Positions 63,747-64,000 of a DNA stretch of 64,000 nucleotides are shown one piece after another (the stretch's first letter is position 1; each line of letters opens with the position of its first letter). Position numbers and translations under genes: made by a program. A model generated the notes under the pieces. The model worked only from the letters and a program-made list of their open reading frames with translations. It was not told the origin of the DNA and searched no databases. Origin of the DNA: an uncultured Bacteroidales bacterium (lineage in GTDB: Bacteria > Bacteroidota > Bacteroidia > Bacteroidales > UBA932); the NCBI GenBank assembly GCA_934667175.1, contig CAKULN010000008.1:23651-87650 (forward strand), given 5' to 3'.

Positions 63747-63925
63747 CGGTCACTTCGACAGGCTCAGTGACCGCTTTCCCGCTTCGGTCGCCGAGCCTTA
63801 GGTTGCTGAGCTTGCCGAAGCATGGTCGCCGAGCCTTCGGTTGCCGAGCTTGCCGAAGCATGGTCGCCGAGCCTTCGGTCGCTGAGCTTGCCGAAGCATG
63901 GTTGCCGAGCTTGTCGAAGCACAGA
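63747..63925. repeat. Array of palindromic repeat units
   Basis: One intact reverse copy (63747-63773, CACTTCGACAGGCTCAGTG core) is followed by about seven tandem half-units of GGTYGCYGAGCCTT and GCTTGCCGAAGCATG type. The block fills the gap between manC and the partial gene. It is the densest array in the window. A 97-codon minus-strand frame across it (63706-63999) is repeat-derived and not a gene. Confidence 0.9.
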
Positions 63926-63937
63926 AGCATCGTCTCG

Positions 63938-64000
63938 TCAGAGGTACATCGGATAAAAAGCGTTCGGAAACCATTCCACAATCTCCTTCCCTCCGTCAAA
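63938..64000 (-). CDS. C-terminal end of a gene running off the right edge
   Basis: 20 codons and a TGA are visible, ending in EIVEWFPNAFYPMYL. The gene extends beyond the window, so identity is unknown. Gene order with manC would suit an SprT-like metalloprotease, but nothing in the visible residues proves it. Confidence 0.45.
   Translation of the reverse strand, partial: FDGGKEIVEWFPNAFYPMYL

Noticed and set aside
55462-63925. Possible CRISPR arrays at the repeat blocks
   Set aside because: The units are palindromic variants in both orientations with no regular unique spacers, and no cas genes occur in the window.
63706-63999. A 97-codon minus-strand frame before manC
   Set aside because: It is made of palindromic repeats, with short repeat peptides such as TEPVEVT. 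The real partial gene at the edge is in another frame.

Overview
The window reads as chromosome of a gut- or rumen-type member of the Bacteroidales (Bacteroidota). The support is a SusC/SusD pair with a FecR anti-sigma factor and ECF sigma factors, Bacteroidota lipoproteins with DUF4988, BACON, GLUG and PEGA-type domains, glycoside hydrolases of families GH29, GH97 and GH109, TAnnTTTG promoter boxes (some with an upstream TTTG) and no clear Shine-Dalgarno sequences. Base composition is near balanced, with AT-richer patches at a restriction-modification locus and in some intergenic regions. I found no tRNA, rRNA, CRISPR array, integrase or transposase.

Layout. 1-10.4 kb (minus strand): a polysaccharide-utilisation-type operon, FecR -> SusC -> SusD -> phosphodiester-glycosidase lipoprotein -> DUF4988/BACON/GLUG lipoprotein (cut by the left edge). 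Its likely sigma factor lies divergently at 10.7 kb. 11.6-15.7 kb: a second ECF sigma factor with a four-helix membrane protein, a TPR/HTH membrane regulator and a small beta-barrel. 16.1-22.3 kb: a GH29 fucosidase, a glycerol-1-phosphate dehydrogenase with a degenerate PEP-utiliser swivel domain, and an FtsX-type permease. 22.3-24.8 kb: a BsuBI/PstI-type (CTGCAG) restriction-modification system whose methyltransferase frame is broken. 24.9-26.5 kb: ComF, a candidate small structured RNA and an FlK-like thioesterase. 26.8-32.0 kb: a three-gene operon, TIR-TM protein, BACON/PEGA surface protein and a TM-TrkA-TrkA-RyR-like protein. 32-40.6 kb: housekeeping genes (fabG, ahcY, nhaA, mutS, GNAT, AlkZ-like winged helix).

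40.6-56.1 kb (minus strand) is the most striking block. Nine tightly packed genes, many overlapping, encode a zinc-ribbon protein, a membrane Ser/Thr kinase, a triple CbxX-type AAA+ ATPase with a zinc ribbon, a zinc-ribbon/FHA protein, a PP2C phosphatase, a giant STAND NTPase, a GDPD lipoprotein, an unknown protein with two C-terminal membrane helices, and a DUF1963 protein. The block contains a phospho-writer, a reader, an eraser and two NTPase engines. I read it as a phospho-signalling system, possibly for stress or conflict. 56.1-64 kb: a secreted EEP-family phosphatase/nuclease, GH97, a DUF234-type ATPase with operator-like repeats, a GH109-type oxidoreductase and a mannose-1-phosphate guanylyltransferase.

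Repeats are a second theme. A short palindrome around CACTTCGACAGGCTCAGTG occurs about 20 times, including in frame inside two genes of the kinase cluster. Two further palindromic families sit at the 3' ends of genes. The hexamer ATATTC/GAATAT is strongly over-represented.
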